A stretch of 52,406 nt of DNA, taken from PALSA-1006 sp964532405 (GTDB lineage Bacteria; Pseudomonadota; Gammaproteobacteria; Burkholderiales; Gallionellaceae). The notes beneath the pieces were generated by a model. That model was not told the DNA's origin and did not search any database. It saw only the letters and a program-made list of their open reading frames with translations. Within the stretch, counting starts at the first letter, position 1; each line of letters begins with the position of its first letter. The DNA is taken from NCBI GenBank assembly GCA_964532405.1, contig CAZHIC010000018.1:1-52406 (forward strand), read 5' to 3'. Position numbers and translations under genes: made by a program. Below, in pieces: positions 24,141 through 32,626 of this stretch.

Positions 24141-25478
24141 ATGAGCACACTTGAACAACTCCGCGCAGGAAAATTAGCGGGAAGCCGACGTTTGAATTTG
24201 TCGTGCGGCCTGCGAGAGTTTCCGCAGGAAATTTTTGATCTCGCCGACACATTGGAGATACTCGATCTCTCCGGCAATGAGCTGGCGTCCCTGCCGGACG
24301 ATCTGCCGCGTTTGCATAAGCTGCGCATCCTGTTTTGCTCCGATAACGCGTTCACCCGGATGCCGGAAATATTGGGACAGTGTTCGCAGCTCGGCATGGT
24401 GGGATTCAAGGCCAACCGTATTCGCAACGTGCCAGCCGCCGCGCTGCCGCCAGCGTTGCGCTGGCTCATTCTCACCGATAATCAGATCGGCGAATTGCCA
24501 GCGGAGTTGGGGCGCTGCGCGCAACTTCAAAAACTCATGCTGTCAGGTAACCAGTTGCAGGCATTGCCGGATGAGATGGCGGCGTGTTCACAACTTGAAC
24601 TGTTGCGCATCGCCGCAAATCGTTTTGCCAGCCTGCCGGAATGGCTGTTTGATCTACCCCGGCTAGCCTGGCTGGCCTACGCCGGCAATCCTTGCAGCAC
24701 AGAAATTGAAGCCGCTGCGCTGGCACAGAATCCCATCGCCAGCATCGCTTGGGATAAGCTGCAAATTCAGCACAGGCTGGGCGAAGGCGCATCGGGAGTG
24801 ATTCACCAAGCACTATGGAGCGAGGGTGCCGGGGAGCAAGTGGCGGTGAAGCTGTTCAAGGGGGCGCTTACCAGCGATGGTTTGCCGCACAGCGAAATGA
24901 GCAGTTGTATCAGTGCGGGTGCGCACCCCAACCTGATCGCCGTACATGGCAAGATTCACGGCCACCCTGAAGAGACAAGCGGGCTGGTGATGTCGCTGAT
25001 AGGCCCGAGCTTCGCGAATCTGGCCGGGCCACCCAGCCTGGATTCATGCACGCGCGATATTTATAGCGCAGATACCCGCTTTACTCCCGCTGTCATAGTG
25101 CGCATGGCGCTGGGCATAGCCTCGGCGGCGCGGCATCTGCATGCTCGCGGCATCATGCATGGCGATTTGTATGCGCATAACATTTTGTACTGCGGTGCGG
25201 GCGATGCCTTGCTGGGCGATTTTGGCGCCGCGTCTTTCTTTGCGTTTCAAGACGAACAGCGTGCGCAAGCCTTGCAGCGCATAGAGGTGCGGGCCTTTGC
25301 CTGTTTGCTGGAAGAAATGCTGGAACGCTGCGGCGCGCCCGGCGACTCCGATACCGCTGAAGGGCAGGCCACTCTGGAAATTCTTGCGGAGCTGCAAACG
25401 CGATGCGCGCATAGCAACCCTGCCACTCGACCACTGTTTGCGGAGATTCGGCAGAGTTTGCAAGCACAGCAAATTTAG
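24141..25478 (+). CDS. leucine-rich-repeat protein kinase
   Basis: 445 residues. Residues about 15-185 form six to seven leucine-rich repeats (LEILDLSGNELASLPDDLPR is a typical unit). Residues 208-440 are a Ser/Thr kinase-like domain: GEGASGV loop (214-220), VAVK with Lys237, HGDLYAHN catalytic loop (340-347, HRD changed to HGD) and DFG at 360-362. All catalytic residues apart from the HRD Arg are kept, so it may be active, and the HGD form suggests no activation-loop phosphorylation. LRR plus kinase in one bacterial chain is uncommon. Targets unknown; the adjacent coiled-coil membrane protein is a candidate partner. Confidence 0.82.
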   Translation: MSTLEQLRAGKLAGSRRLNLSCGLREFPQEIFDLADTLEILDLSGNELASLPDDLPRLHKLRILFCSDNAFTRMPEILGQCSQLGMVGFKANRIRNVPAAALPPALRWLILTDNQIGELPAELGRCAQLQKLMLSGNQLQALPDEMAACSQLELLRIAANRFASLPEWLFDLPRLAWLAYAGNPCSTEIEAAALAQNPIASIAWDKLQIQHRLGEGASGVIHQALWSEGAGEQVAVKLFKGALTSDGLPHSEMSSCISAGAHPNLIAVHGKIHGHPEETSGLVMSLIGPSFANLAGPPSLDSCTRDIYSADTRFTPAVIVRMALGIASAARHLHARGIMHGDLYAHNILYCGAGDALLGDFGAASFFAFQDEQRAQALQRIEVRAFACLLEEMLERCGAPGDSDTAEGQATLEILAELQTRCAHSNPATRPLFAEIRQSLQAQQI

Positions 25479-25570
25479 GCGCGGCTCCCCGGCTTTGCAC
25501 GGGCATCCCGATGCTGTATCAACACCGCGTGTGCTATCCTTCCAATCAGGTTGATCTGGATGTGTTCCCA

Positions 25571-27499
25571 ATGAAGTTCGTATTGTTCTTACTGTGTTTT
25601 ATCCCCGCAGCGTCGATGGCAAATCAGGATGAGGATTTTCTCGCCGCGCGCGAGGCATTCCGCAAGGGCGATTCCGCGCAGCTGGAGCGGATGATCCTGC
25701 GCCTGAAAAATTCGCCGTTGGAGCCCTATCTCAGCTATTACCGATTGCGTATGCATTGGGACGAAAAAGACAGCTCGCCGATCAAACAATTTTTGTCGCG
25801 AACTGACGATACGCCGGTGATCGATCAATTCCGCAGCGAATGGTTGAAATATTTGGGTAAGCGGCAGCGATGGAACGAATTTGCGGCGGAATATCCGCGC
25901 TCGATCAATGCGGATGCCGAGTTGAATTGTTATGCCTTGCAGTTGCGGCAATTGTCCGATGAGGAAAGCGCGTTGCGCGAAGCGCGCGACAAATGGTTCA
26001 GCGGGGTCGGACAGCCGGAGAGCTGTGCCGCCTTGTTCGATGCCGCCATCGATAAGGGCATTATCAACGAACAGGATATCTGGACGCGCATTCGTTTGGC
26101 ATTGGAATCCGGCAATGTATCGCTGGCAAAACAATTGGCAAAACAATTGCCCAAGAAGTATGCCTTTCCGTCTGCGGCACTGGATAAAGCTTCATCGGAT
26201 CCAGAGCGTTATCTGCTCAAGACCAAATTAGACAAAAACAGTGATGCGCAACGCCTGGTCGCACTCTTCGCTTTGCATCGTTTGGCGAAACAGCTCCCGC
26301 AATTGGCTTATGTGAAATGGGAAAAGTTGGCCGCAAACTTTCCAGAGGCTGAACAGCATTATTTTTATGGATGGCTGGCGTATCAGGGTGCGCGGGCGCA
26401 GGATGCGCGCGCTTTGACTTGGTACAAGGCGGCAGGCGAAACCCCTTTGAATGAAGAGCAAATGGCTTGGCGCGCGCGCGCCGCTTTGCGCGCGCAGGAT
26501 TGGCATGAGGTGTGGGTCGGCATCACCGCCATGTCGCCGCAACAACAACAGGAAGGGGTATGGCGCTATTGGAAGGGGCGCGCCCTTAAAGAGTTTGGAA
26601 GAATCGCCGATGCACAAACACTGTTCACCAAGCTGAGCCGCGAGTACAATTTTTACGGCCAGTTGGCGGCAGAGGAGTTGGGCGCCGCACCGGCAGCAGG
26701 CATCGTCACGGTGAGTTTCCAGCCGGACAAAGAAGAGCTCCTCGCGATGCAAGAGCTGCCCGGCATTCAGCGCACTCTGGCTTTGTATCGAATGGATCTG
26801 CGCCCCGAGGCCTCAAAAGAATGGTCTTGGACATTGCGCAAATTCGACGACAGGAAATTATTGGTGGCGGCCGAATTGGCAAGCCGCAACTCGATGTATG
26901 ACCGCTCCATCAATGCCGCAGATCGCACGACAAATTTGCACGATTTTAATCTGCGTTACCCGGCCCCCTATCGGGAAAGCCTGCAAGGGCGTCTGCGCGA
27001 ACACGGCCTGGAAGAGGCATGGGTCTACGGCCTGATGCGTCAGGAAAGCCGTTTTGCCACCCATGCAAAATCGGAGGTAGGCGCAGCGGGCCTGATGCAG
27101 ATCATGCCTGCCACGGCGAAATGGGTCGCCCGCAAGATGGGTATGCGCGACTATCGCAAAGCACTCATTCATGAGACCGAGGTCAATTTGAAGCTGGGCA
27201 CTTATTACATGAAAAACGTGTTGTCCTCGTTCGACAATAACGCGGTGATGGCGTCGGCCGCCTATAACGCGGGGCCGTCGCGGGCGCGGCAGTGGCGTGG
27301 CGACAAGCCGTTGGAGGGAGCCATTTATGCCGAGACTATCCCGTTCACTGAAACGCGCGACTACGTTAAAAAAGTGATGAGCAACACGGTGTACTACTCC
27401 AAGCTGTTCGGACAGCCAGGTGTCTCGCTCAAGCAACGCTTGGGCATCATCGCAGCCAAGAATACTGAAAACACCAAGCCGACTCCAGATGAGCGCTGA
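25571..27499 (+). CDS. slt: soluble lytic murein transglycosylase
   Basis: 642 residues with a signal peptide (FIPAASMA, about 1-17). A long helical superhelix (U and L domains) is followed by the goose-lysozyme-like catalytic domain: MRQESRFATHAKSEVGAAGL with catalytic Glu492, then MQIMPATAKWVARKMG and AYNAGPSRARQWRG. It cleaves the MurNAc-GlcNAc bond of peptidoglycan in the periplasm to give 1,6-anhydro products, which AmgK, MurU and Mpl (also here) recycle. The start at 25571 fits the signal peptide; a longer frame from 25511 does not. Its ribosome binding site is weak. Confidence 0.9.
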   Translation: MKFVLFLLCFIPAASMANQDEDFLAAREAFRKGDSAQLERMILRLKNSPLEPYLSYYRLRMHWDEKDSSPIKQFLSRTDDTPVIDQFRSEWLKYLGKRQRWNEFAAEYPRSINADAELNCYALQLRQLSDEESALREARDKWFSGVGQPESCAALFDAAIDKGIINEQDIWTRIRLALESGNVSLAKQLAKQLPKKYAFPSAALDKASSDPERYLLKTKLDKNSDAQRLVALFALHRLAKQLPQLAYVKWEKLAANFPEAEQHYFYGWLAYQGARAQDARALTWYKAAGETPLNEEQMAWRARAALRAQDWHEVWVGITAMSPQQQQEGVWRYWKGRALKEFGRIADAQTLFTKLSREYNFYGQLAAEELGAAPAAGIVTVSFQPDKEELLAMQELPGIQRTLALYRMDLRPEASKEWSWTLRKFDDRKLLVAAELASRNSMYDRSINAADRTTNLHDFNLRYPAPYRESLQGRLREHGLEEAWVYGLMRQESRFATHAKSEVGAAGLMQIMPATAKWVARKMGMRDYRKALIHETEVNLKLGTYYMKNVLSSFDNNAVMASAAYNAGPSRARQWRGDKPLEGAIYAETIPFTETRDYVKKVMSNTVYYSKLFGQPGVSLKQRLGIIAAKNTENTKPTPDER

Positions 27500-27515
27500 A
27501 TCAAAAAATGATCCA

Positions 27516-27562
27516 TTTCGTTTGCCCCCTCCCCCGCACGCGGGGGAGGGTTGGGGAGAGGG
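27516..27562. repeat. GC-rich palindromic element, copy b, between slt and cca
   Basis: Core cccccgcacgcgggggag, left flank cgtttgcccc, right flank ttggggagaggg. It begins 16 nt after the slt stop, and its right end supplies the purine-rich run just before the cca start. Confidence 0.85.
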
Positions 27563-27568
27563 CATCTG

Positions 27569-28795
27569 TTGAGCACCTCTTCTCCTAAAATCTATTGCGT
27601 CGGCGGCGCGGTGCGCGACAAGCTGCTCGGCCTGCCGGTGCAAGACCGTGATTGGGTGGTCGTTGGCAGCACGCCGGAGCAGATGGAGGCGCGCGGCTTC
27701 AAGCCGGTGGGCAGCGATTTTCCGGTGTTTCTGCATCCCGAAACGCACGAAGAATATGCGCTGGCACGCACCGAGCGCAAAGTGGCGCAGGGTTACAAAG
27801 GCTTTACGGTATACGCTTTGCCGGATGTCACAATCGAACAAGACCTGCTGCGTCGCGACTTCACCGTCAACGCCATCGCGCAGGATGCCGACGGCAATCT
27901 CACCGACCCCTACGGTGGCCAGGCCGACCTGAAAGCAGGTGTGCTGCGCCACGTAAGCGAGGCTTTTGCCGAAGATCCGGTGCGCATCCTGCGTGCGGCA
28001 CGTTTCGTGGCGCGCTTCGGTTTTTCGATTGCGCCGGAAACGCTCACCCTGATGCGCGCGATGGTGGACAACGGCGAAGTGGATGCTTTGGTGGCCGAGC
28101 GCGTGTGGCAGGAACTGGCGCGCGGCCTCATGGAAAAACATCCCTCGCGTTTCTTCACCACATTACGCGAGTGCGGCGCGCTGAAAAAAATATTGCCGGA
28201 AGTGGATGCGCTGTTCGGCGTGCCGCAGCCGGAGAAACATCACCCGGAAATCGACTGCGGCATCCATGTGATGCTGGTGCTGGACGATGCCGCGAAATAC
28301 GGGCATACACTGGAAGTGCGCTTTGCCGCACTCACGCACGATCTCGGCAAGGCCACCACGCCCGCCGACATTCTGCCGCGCCACATCGGCCACGAGTTGC
28401 GCAGCGTGGACTTGCTGAAGGGGATGTGCGTGCGCCTGCGCGTGCCGGGCGATTGCCGCGATCTGGGTCTGCTGGTGGCGAAGCATCACGGCAATGTACA
28501 CCGCGCCAAAGAGCTGCGCCCCGATACCATCGTCAAGCTATTCGACAATTGCGACCTGTGGCGCAAACCGGAACGTTTCGCGCAGCTATTGCAAGCCTGC
28601 GAGTCCGACGCGCACGGGCGCACCGGACATGAGAACGATGACTATCCGCAAAGCGGGTACTTGCAACGTTGCGCGCAAGCGGCGCAAGCGGTTAATTCGG
28701 GAGAGATCGCACGCGCTTGTGCCGACAAAAATCTGATTGCCGAAAAAATTCGCGAAGCACGCATCGTGGCGGTGGAGCAGGTTATCCAGAAATGA
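27569..28795 (+). CDS. cca: CCA-adding multifunctional tRNA nucleotidyltransferase
   Basis: 408 residues; adds or repairs the 3' CCA of tRNAs. The nucleotidyltransferase head has YCVGGAVRDKLLG, DRDWVVVG and RRDFTVNAIA; an HD domain follows (THDLGKATT), giving the phosphohydrolase activities of the long Gram-negative form. I place the start at TTG 27569 (MSTSSPKIYCVGGAV after initiation), 7 nt after GGGGAGAGGG, which is the end of a palindromic repeat. A TTG at 27551 is the upstream alternative but lies inside the repeat. There is no ATG near. It converges with the glycosylase gene with a 14-nt overlap. Confidence 0.9.
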   Translation: MSTSSPKIYCVGGAVRDKLLGLPVQDRDWVVVGSTPEQMEARGFKPVGSDFPVFLHPETHEEYALARTERKVAQGYKGFTVYALPDVTIEQDLLRRDFTVNAIAQDADGNLTDPYGGQADLKAGVLRHVSEAFAEDPVRILRAARFVARFGFSIAPETLTLMRAMVDNGEVDALVAERVWQELARGLMEKHPSRFFTTLRECGALKKILPEVDALFGVPQPEKHHPEIDCGIHVMLVLDDAAKYGHTLEVRFAALTHDLGKATTPADILPRHIGHELRSVDLLKGMCVRLRVPGDCRDLGLLVAKHHGNVHRAKELRPDTIVKLFDNCDLWRKPERFAQLLQACESDAHGRTGHENDDYPQSGYLQRCAQAAQAVNSGEIARACADKNLIAEKIREARIVAVEQVIQK

Positions 28796-29279
28796 TGGCG
28801 GCACGCCACGCTTGCAGCTTGTCCGCATAGCGCATTCCGGCATGGGCTGGACTGGTCGAGGGCAGGCGATACAATTCGAGCGGCGGCAATGTCTGTTTAT
28901 CCAACACGAATTTCTTGAAACATTGTTCGGCTTTGCTGCCGTTGAAAAATACCTGCGTGATATGCGGATGCCGGGCGAAAAATGTGCTGAAGTCGTTCGC
29001 GCTTTCTTTTTTGATATGCGCATCCAAGCTGCTGTCGCGCACGCATGTGGCCAGCACATTCCATAAGGCGATACTGGAAGACTTCAGAATCTCCAGCCTT
29101 TGCATATAGGACAGATGGGGGTGCGCACCGACTAGCTCGCCCATGATTTTCCAGAAGGCGTTCGACGGATGGGCATAATACTGGTTTTGCTCCAGCGATT
29201 TCTTGCCGGGCATACTGCCCAGAATCAGCATTTTTGCATCGGCGTTGCTTACCGGCGCGAAGCTGTGGATGTGCGCCAT
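28782..29279 (-). CDS. DNA-deoxyinosine (hypoxanthine) glycosylase, UDG superfamily
   Basis: 165 residues. The start SNADAKMLILGSMPGKKSLE and YYAHPSNAFWKIMGEL follow the hypoxanthine-DNA-glycosylase branch of the uracil-DNA-glycosylase fold (LILGSMPG, then HP.N.FW), with the later substrate-loop segment FFNGSKAEQCF. It would remove deaminated adenine (hypoxanthine) from DNA in base excision repair. Its end overlaps the end of cca by 14 nt on the other strand. A strong ribosome binding site is not visible. Upstream lies decayed mobile DNA. Confidence 0.75.
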   Translation of the reverse strand: MAHIHSFAPVSNADAKMLILGSMPGKKSLEQNQYYAHPSNAFWKIMGELVGAHPHLSYMQRLEILKSSSIALWNVLATCVRDSSLDAHIKKESANDFSTFFARHPHITQVFFNGSKAEQCFKKFVLDKQTLPPLELYRLPSTSPAHAGMRYADKLQAWRAAIISG

Positions 29280-29329
29280 TTTCTGATCCGGTCAAAAAAC
29301 CTGGGGGCGATTATAACCGGCGCGACTTG

Positions 29330-29658
29330 CCTCGCAATACCCCATCCATCCTCTTGCCCAATGCGCTCACCTTGAACAGTTCGCCCAAAGTGCCGTGCCT
29401 AGCCTCACCTTGCGCAACGCGTGCGGCTTGACCGTACAAGCATTCGCGCGCCGTTGCGCCACATCAGCACGGTAACCCCCGCAATCACAGGCCGGACAAC
29501 ACCACGAGGCAACTTTTGCCGCACCCAGCCGTTGCGTTTCAACTCACGGCTCAGCGTCCCAGCTCACGAGCAATCTGCCCGGGCTTGAACCGCATTGATA
29601 ACTGCGTCTGGATCATCGTTTTCTCTTCAATACTTAACTGTTTGTATATTTTTCCCAT
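29330..29658 (-). pseudogene. N-terminal relic of an IS30-family transposase
   Basis: From ATG 29658 the minus strand reads YKQLSIEEKTMIQTQLSMRF and KPGQIARELGR, the IS30 helix-turn-helix start, then breaks frame at a TGA. Later frames contain VSRELKRNGW and GYRADVAQRRANACTVKPHA, typical of the next part of IS30 transposases. At least two frameshifts and a missing catalytic domain make it a relic. AGAGGA precedes its ATG. Its left end seems to cut the GNAT gene near 29700, indicating insertion into that gene. Confidence 0.75.
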
Positions 29659-29689
29659 GCAATATTTTCCTCTAAAAATTCTGCACTTG

Positions 29690-29968
29690 GTTTTTGAACG
29701 CGCCACGGCTGTTCCGATTCCTTGGCCTTGCGAATTGGTTTTTACGTAAAGATGATCGAGGAGCAGCTCTTCGCCTTGAGGTTTTAACACAACGAAGCCA
29801 ACTCGCTCATTGGCAACGACGATGTGACGAGTGTGTGCGACCGAGAAACCAGATAGCAAACGTTCTCGCGCGCATGGCGTCGATTCGAATGACAACAAGA
29901 GTCCCAATGTCGCTTGGATGAACGACAGCCAGAATAACCAAGGCAGGAGTGATAAGTGCTGTGGGCAT
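29690..29968 (-). pseudogene. broken GNAT acetyltransferase gene, probable integron cassette
   Basis: From ATG 29968 the minus strand reads HPSDIGTLVVIRIDAMR, then shifts frame (with about 13 codons missing relative to the family) into RERLLSGFSVAHTRHIVVAN and LLLDHLYVKTNSQGQGIGTAV, the acetyl-CoA-binding core (QGQGIG) of a GNAT enzyme. It is cut by the IS30 relic just after this loop. The ATG lies 8 nt after the presumed recombination core of attC site A, the usual spacing of a cassette gene. Confidence 0.65.
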
Positions 29969-29976
29969 TGAGTGCG

Positions 29977-30035
29977 CGCTAACGTGGAGCTAAGGGGCTG
30001 CTCGCTTTTGCGCAGCCCCGCTTGAGCGGTTAGAC
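29977..30035 (-). repeat. attC-like recombination site A (3' end of the VOC cassette)
   Basis: On the minus strand it begins GTCTAAC (30035-30029) 5 nt after the VOC stop, carries the paired arms ggggctgcgc / gagcagcccc, and ends GTTAGCG (29983-29977). The first box fits RYYYAAC; the last fits GTTRRRY in five of seven positions. 59 bp, the size of short attC sites. Confidence 0.7.
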
Positions 30036-30039
30036 CGCA

Positions 30040-30405
30040 CTACCGAACCGCCGGCACATTGAAGTTTGGGTTTTCGATGATTCCAAAACGATTGCCGAAG
30101 GGGTCTTGTACTGCGGCCACCTTGATGCCCCCTCCGACTTCGGCAACAGACTCTAGCGCAGAAGTGCCCAACTCTAGCAAGCGGGCGTGAGCAGACTCGA
30201 TGTTTGCTACACCCCATAGAGGTTGCGGGCCGATTGTTCCAGGTTGCGCATTCGGGAGCAGACCCAGCTCAAAACCACCAACAGAAAAACCAACATAAAA
30301 CGGTTCATCGAAGTAAGGTTTCTGACCGAGTAACTCTGTGTACCAACGTTTTGCGGCATCCAGGTCTGGTGCCGGATAAATTGCTGTGCGTAGGCCGAGA
30401 ATCAT
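30040..30405 (-). CDS. VOC (glyoxalase/bleomycin-resistance fold) protein on an integron cassette
   Basis: 121 residues, one vicinal-oxygen-chelate domain: LRTAIYPAPDLDAAKRWYTE at the start, then FELGLLPNAQP, and QDPFGNRFGIIENPNF at the end. The PFGNRFGI motif is typical of VOC cassettes. Members include dioxygenases, glyoxalases and antibiotic-binding proteins; this one cannot be assigned. AAGGAG lies 8 nt before the ATG. attC-like sites lie 5 nt after the stop and about 55 nt before the start, so the gene is a cassette of about 480 bp. Confidence 0.8.
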   Translation of the reverse strand: MILGLRTAIYPAPDLDAAKRWYTELLGQKPYFDEPFYVGFSVGGFELGLLPNAQPGTIGPQPLWGVANIESAHARLLELGTSALESVAEVGGGIKVAAVQDPFGNRFGIIENPNFNVPAVR

Positions 30406-30460
30406 GTTTGTGACTCCTTTTCGTTTGTGTATGGCATTAGTGGGCTGGCTGGCTTGTGCG

Positions 30461-30529
30461 GTCTAACGTAAAGTTGAGGGGCTGACGCGGGCTGCTTCGC
30501 GGCAGTCCCGCTAGAACGTAAGGTTAGGC
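30461..30529 (-). repeat. attC-like recombination site B
   Basis: On the minus strand it starts GCCTAAC (30529-30523, fits RYYYAAC) and ends GTTAGAC (30467-30461, fits GTTRRRY). The inner arms gcgggactgc / gcagcccgc pair with one unpaired base, like the extrahelical base of attC hairpins. 69 bp. The stop codon of the preceding cassette frame overlaps its first box. Confidence 0.8.
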
Positions 30530-30625
30530 TTGCCAAGCATGACCACATTTTGGACAAACAGTCGGTTTTCTGTCCGCAAGTAATGACAGAAGACCGATTG
30601 GGAAGAAGCAAATGGAAATGATAAT
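30524..30625 (-). CDS. 33-residue zinc-ribbon-like cassette ORF, start uncertain
   Basis: A minus-strand frame of 33 codons: hydrophobic start (IIISICFFPIGLLSLL), then PTVCPKCGHAWQA, a half zinc ribbon (CPKCGH). It ends in TAA inside the first box of attC site B, the normal placement for a cassette gene. No ATG, GTG or TTG exists in frame after the upstream TAG (30635-30637), but AGGAGG lies 5 nt before ATT 30623-30625. Either ATT initiates or the 5' part is lost. I do not recognise the protein. Confidence 0.4.
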   Translation of the reverse strand: MIISICFFPIGLLSLLADRKPTVCPKCGHAWQA

Positions 30626-30744
30626 TTGCCCCTCCTATAGACAACGCTCGCTGCTAGAAAAATACGCCACATCGCTTTGCACGCTGGCATAGCGCCTCAA
30701 ATCCCATTACCATTCGCGGCCTTGATATTGAACGGAGATTTGGC

Positions 30745-31098
30745 ATGGGCATGATTTCGCAACCGTTGTTGGTTACGGCGTTGATGCTCATCGTTTCCAA
30801 TCTGTTCATGACCTTTGCGTGGTACGGTCACCTTAAGAACTTCGCACACTCGCCGTGGTATGTTGCCGCTCTTATCAGCTGGGGCATCGCGCTGTTCGAG
30901 TATCTGCTGCAAGTACCGGCGAACCGTATCGGCTACACGACAATGGATCTCGGACAGCTGAAGATATTGCAGGAAGTCATCACCCTGTCGGTATTCGTGC
31001 CGTTCGCGGTGCTGTACATGGGGCAACCGTTGAAGATGGATTATCTGTACGCGGCACTGTGTATGATGGGCGCGGTGTATTTTATTTTTAGAGCTTGA
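30745..31098 (+). CDS. DUF486 small membrane protein (DMT-like)
   Basis: 117 residues with four predicted membrane helices. FMTFAWYGHLKNFAHSPWYV and LFEYLLQVPANRIGY followed by LKILQEVITL are the DUF486 signature; the fold is related to small drug/metabolite transporters. The substrate is unknown. CGGAGA lies 6 nt before the ATG. A long inverted repeat follows directly and separates it from mpl. Confidence 0.85.
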   Translation: MGMISQPLLVTALMLIVSNLFMTFAWYGHLKNFAHSPWYVAALISWGIALFEYLLQVPANRIGYTTMDLGQLKILQEVITLSVFVPFAVLYMGQPLKMDYLYAALCMMGAVYFIFRA

Positions 31099-31114
31099 AA
31101 GAGCTAAAACCTTG

Positions 31115-31225
31115 CACCACAGAGACACAGAGACACAGAGGAAAACGAACCCCAATTCAATATCCGAGAATTGAATGCTAAGTTTTAGGTTTTGTTTTTC
31201 TCTGTGTCTCTGTGTCTCTGTGGTG
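31115..31225. repeat. inverted repeat of cagagacacagaga units
   Basis: Left arm 31115-31145 and right arm 31195-31225 are near-perfect complements made of tandem gagacaca units, around a 50-bp centre that itself holds attcaa / ttgaat. Located between the DUF486 gene and mpl; the right arm ends 25 nt before the mpl start. Confidence 0.85.
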
Positions 31226-31249
31226 AGTTTGTTTTGTTAGGACATAAAC

Positions 31250-32578
31250 ATGCACATCCACATTCTCGGCATTTGCGGCACCTTTATGGGCGGCATCGCG
31301 GCCATCGCCAAGCAGTCTGGCTATCGCGTTACCGGCTGCGACGCCAACGTCTATCCGCCGATGAGCACGCAGCTCGAAGCGCAGGGTATCGAACTCATCG
31401 AGGGCTTCGGCGTGGAGCAGCTCAACCTCAAGCCGGATATGTTCGTCATCGGCAACGTGGTATCGCGCGGCAACCCGCTGATGGAAGAAATTTTGAACCG
31501 CAACTTGCCCTATGCCTCCGGCCCGCAATGGCTGGCGGACACGCTGCTGCGCGACAAGTGGGTGCTGGGTGTGGCGGGTACGCACGGCAAGACGACGACC
31601 ACTTCCATGCTGGCGTGGATACTGGAATACGCGGGGTTGAATCCCGGCTTTTTGATCGGCGGCGTGCCGCAGAATTTCGGCATCTCCGCACGCATCACCG
31701 ACTCGCCTTTTTTTGTGATCGAGGCCGACGAATACGACACGGCCTTCTTCGACAAACGCTCCAAATTCGTGCACTACCGCCCGCGCACCGCGATCCTCAA
31801 TAACCTCGAATTCGACCACGCCGACATCTTCCCCGACCTCGCCGCCATCGAGACGCAGTTCCACCATTTGGTGCGCAGCGTGCCGGGCAACGGTCTGGTG
31901 GTGAGCAACGGACGCGAGGAATCTTTGACGCGCGTAATCAAGCGCGGCTGCTGGACTCCGGTGGAGAAGTTCGGTAGCGCCGATGGTTGGAACATCGACG
32001 ACGACAACCGTGTGACCCTGAGCGGAATCGCGCAGGGCACGCTGCAATGGGAACTGTTCGGCGAACACAACCGCATGAACGCGCTGGCCGCGCTGGCCGC
32101 AGCGCGGCACGCGGGCGTACCCGTTGCACAAGGCTTGGCAGCGCTGGCCGAATTCAAAAACGTGAAGCGCCGTATGGAAGTGCGCGGCACGGTCAACGGC
32201 ATCACCGTGTATGACGACTTCGCGCACCACCCCACCGCTATCGACACCACCGTCGCGGGGCTGCGCCGCAAGGTCGGCGCGGCGCGCATCCTCGCCGTGC
32301 TGGAGCCGCGCTCCAACACCATGAAGCTGGGCGTGATGAAAGACGCGCTGCCGGGCAGTTTGAAAGATGCCGACCTGACGTTTTGCTATGCCGGAAATTT
32401 GGGTTGGGATGCGCGCGGTGCGCTCGCCCCGCTGGGCGACAAGGCAGTGGTGAAAGACAACCTCAGCGAACTGATAGAAGCCATCGCTGCCGCCGCGAAA
32501 TCAGGCGACCAGATTCTGGTGATGAGCAACGGCGGATTTGGCGGGATACACGAAAAATTGTTGACTCGATTAGGCTGA
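31250..32578 (+). CDS. mpl: UDP-N-acetylmuramate:L-Ala-gamma-D-Glu-meso-DAP ligase
   Basis: 442 residues, Mur-ligase family. Starts MHIHILGICGTFMGGIAAIA, with the ATP-binding loop GTHGKTTTT at about 109-117, ADEYDTAFFDKRSKF and DDFAHHPTAI. It joins recycled murein tripeptide to UDP-MurNAc in the cytoplasm. With Slt releasing fragments and AmgK/MurU making UDP-MurNAc, the recycling route is largely represented in this window. TTAGGACATAAAC precedes the ATG. Confidence 0.93.
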   Translation: MHIHILGICGTFMGGIAAIAKQSGYRVTGCDANVYPPMSTQLEAQGIELIEGFGVEQLNLKPDMFVIGNVVSRGNPLMEEILNRNLPYASGPQWLADTLLRDKWVLGVAGTHGKTTTTSMLAWILEYAGLNPGFLIGGVPQNFGISARITDSPFFVIEADEYDTAFFDKRSKFVHYRPRTAILNNLEFDHADIFPDLAAIETQFHHLVRSVPGNGLVVSNGREESLTRVIKRGCWTPVEKFGSADGWNIDDDNRVTLSGIAQGTLQWELFGEHNRMNALAALAAARHAGVPVAQGLAALAEFKNVKRRMEVRGTVNGITVYDDFAHHPTAIDTTVAGLRRKVGAARILAVLEPRSNTMKLGVMKDALPGSLKDADLTFCYAGNLGWDARGALAPLGDKAVVKDNLSELIEAIAAAAKSGDQILVMSNGGFGGIHEKLLTRLG

Positions 32579-32626
32579 TTACTCTATCCGAAAGCCGAAC
32601 CAGAAGATATCGACTGAACGTCCCTC

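Noticed and set aside
26858..28141. 427-codon minus-strand frame opposite slt and cca
   Set aside because: It is a shadow of two well-supported genes on the other strand, and has no motif or ribosome binding site; it includes antisense of the palindromic repeat.
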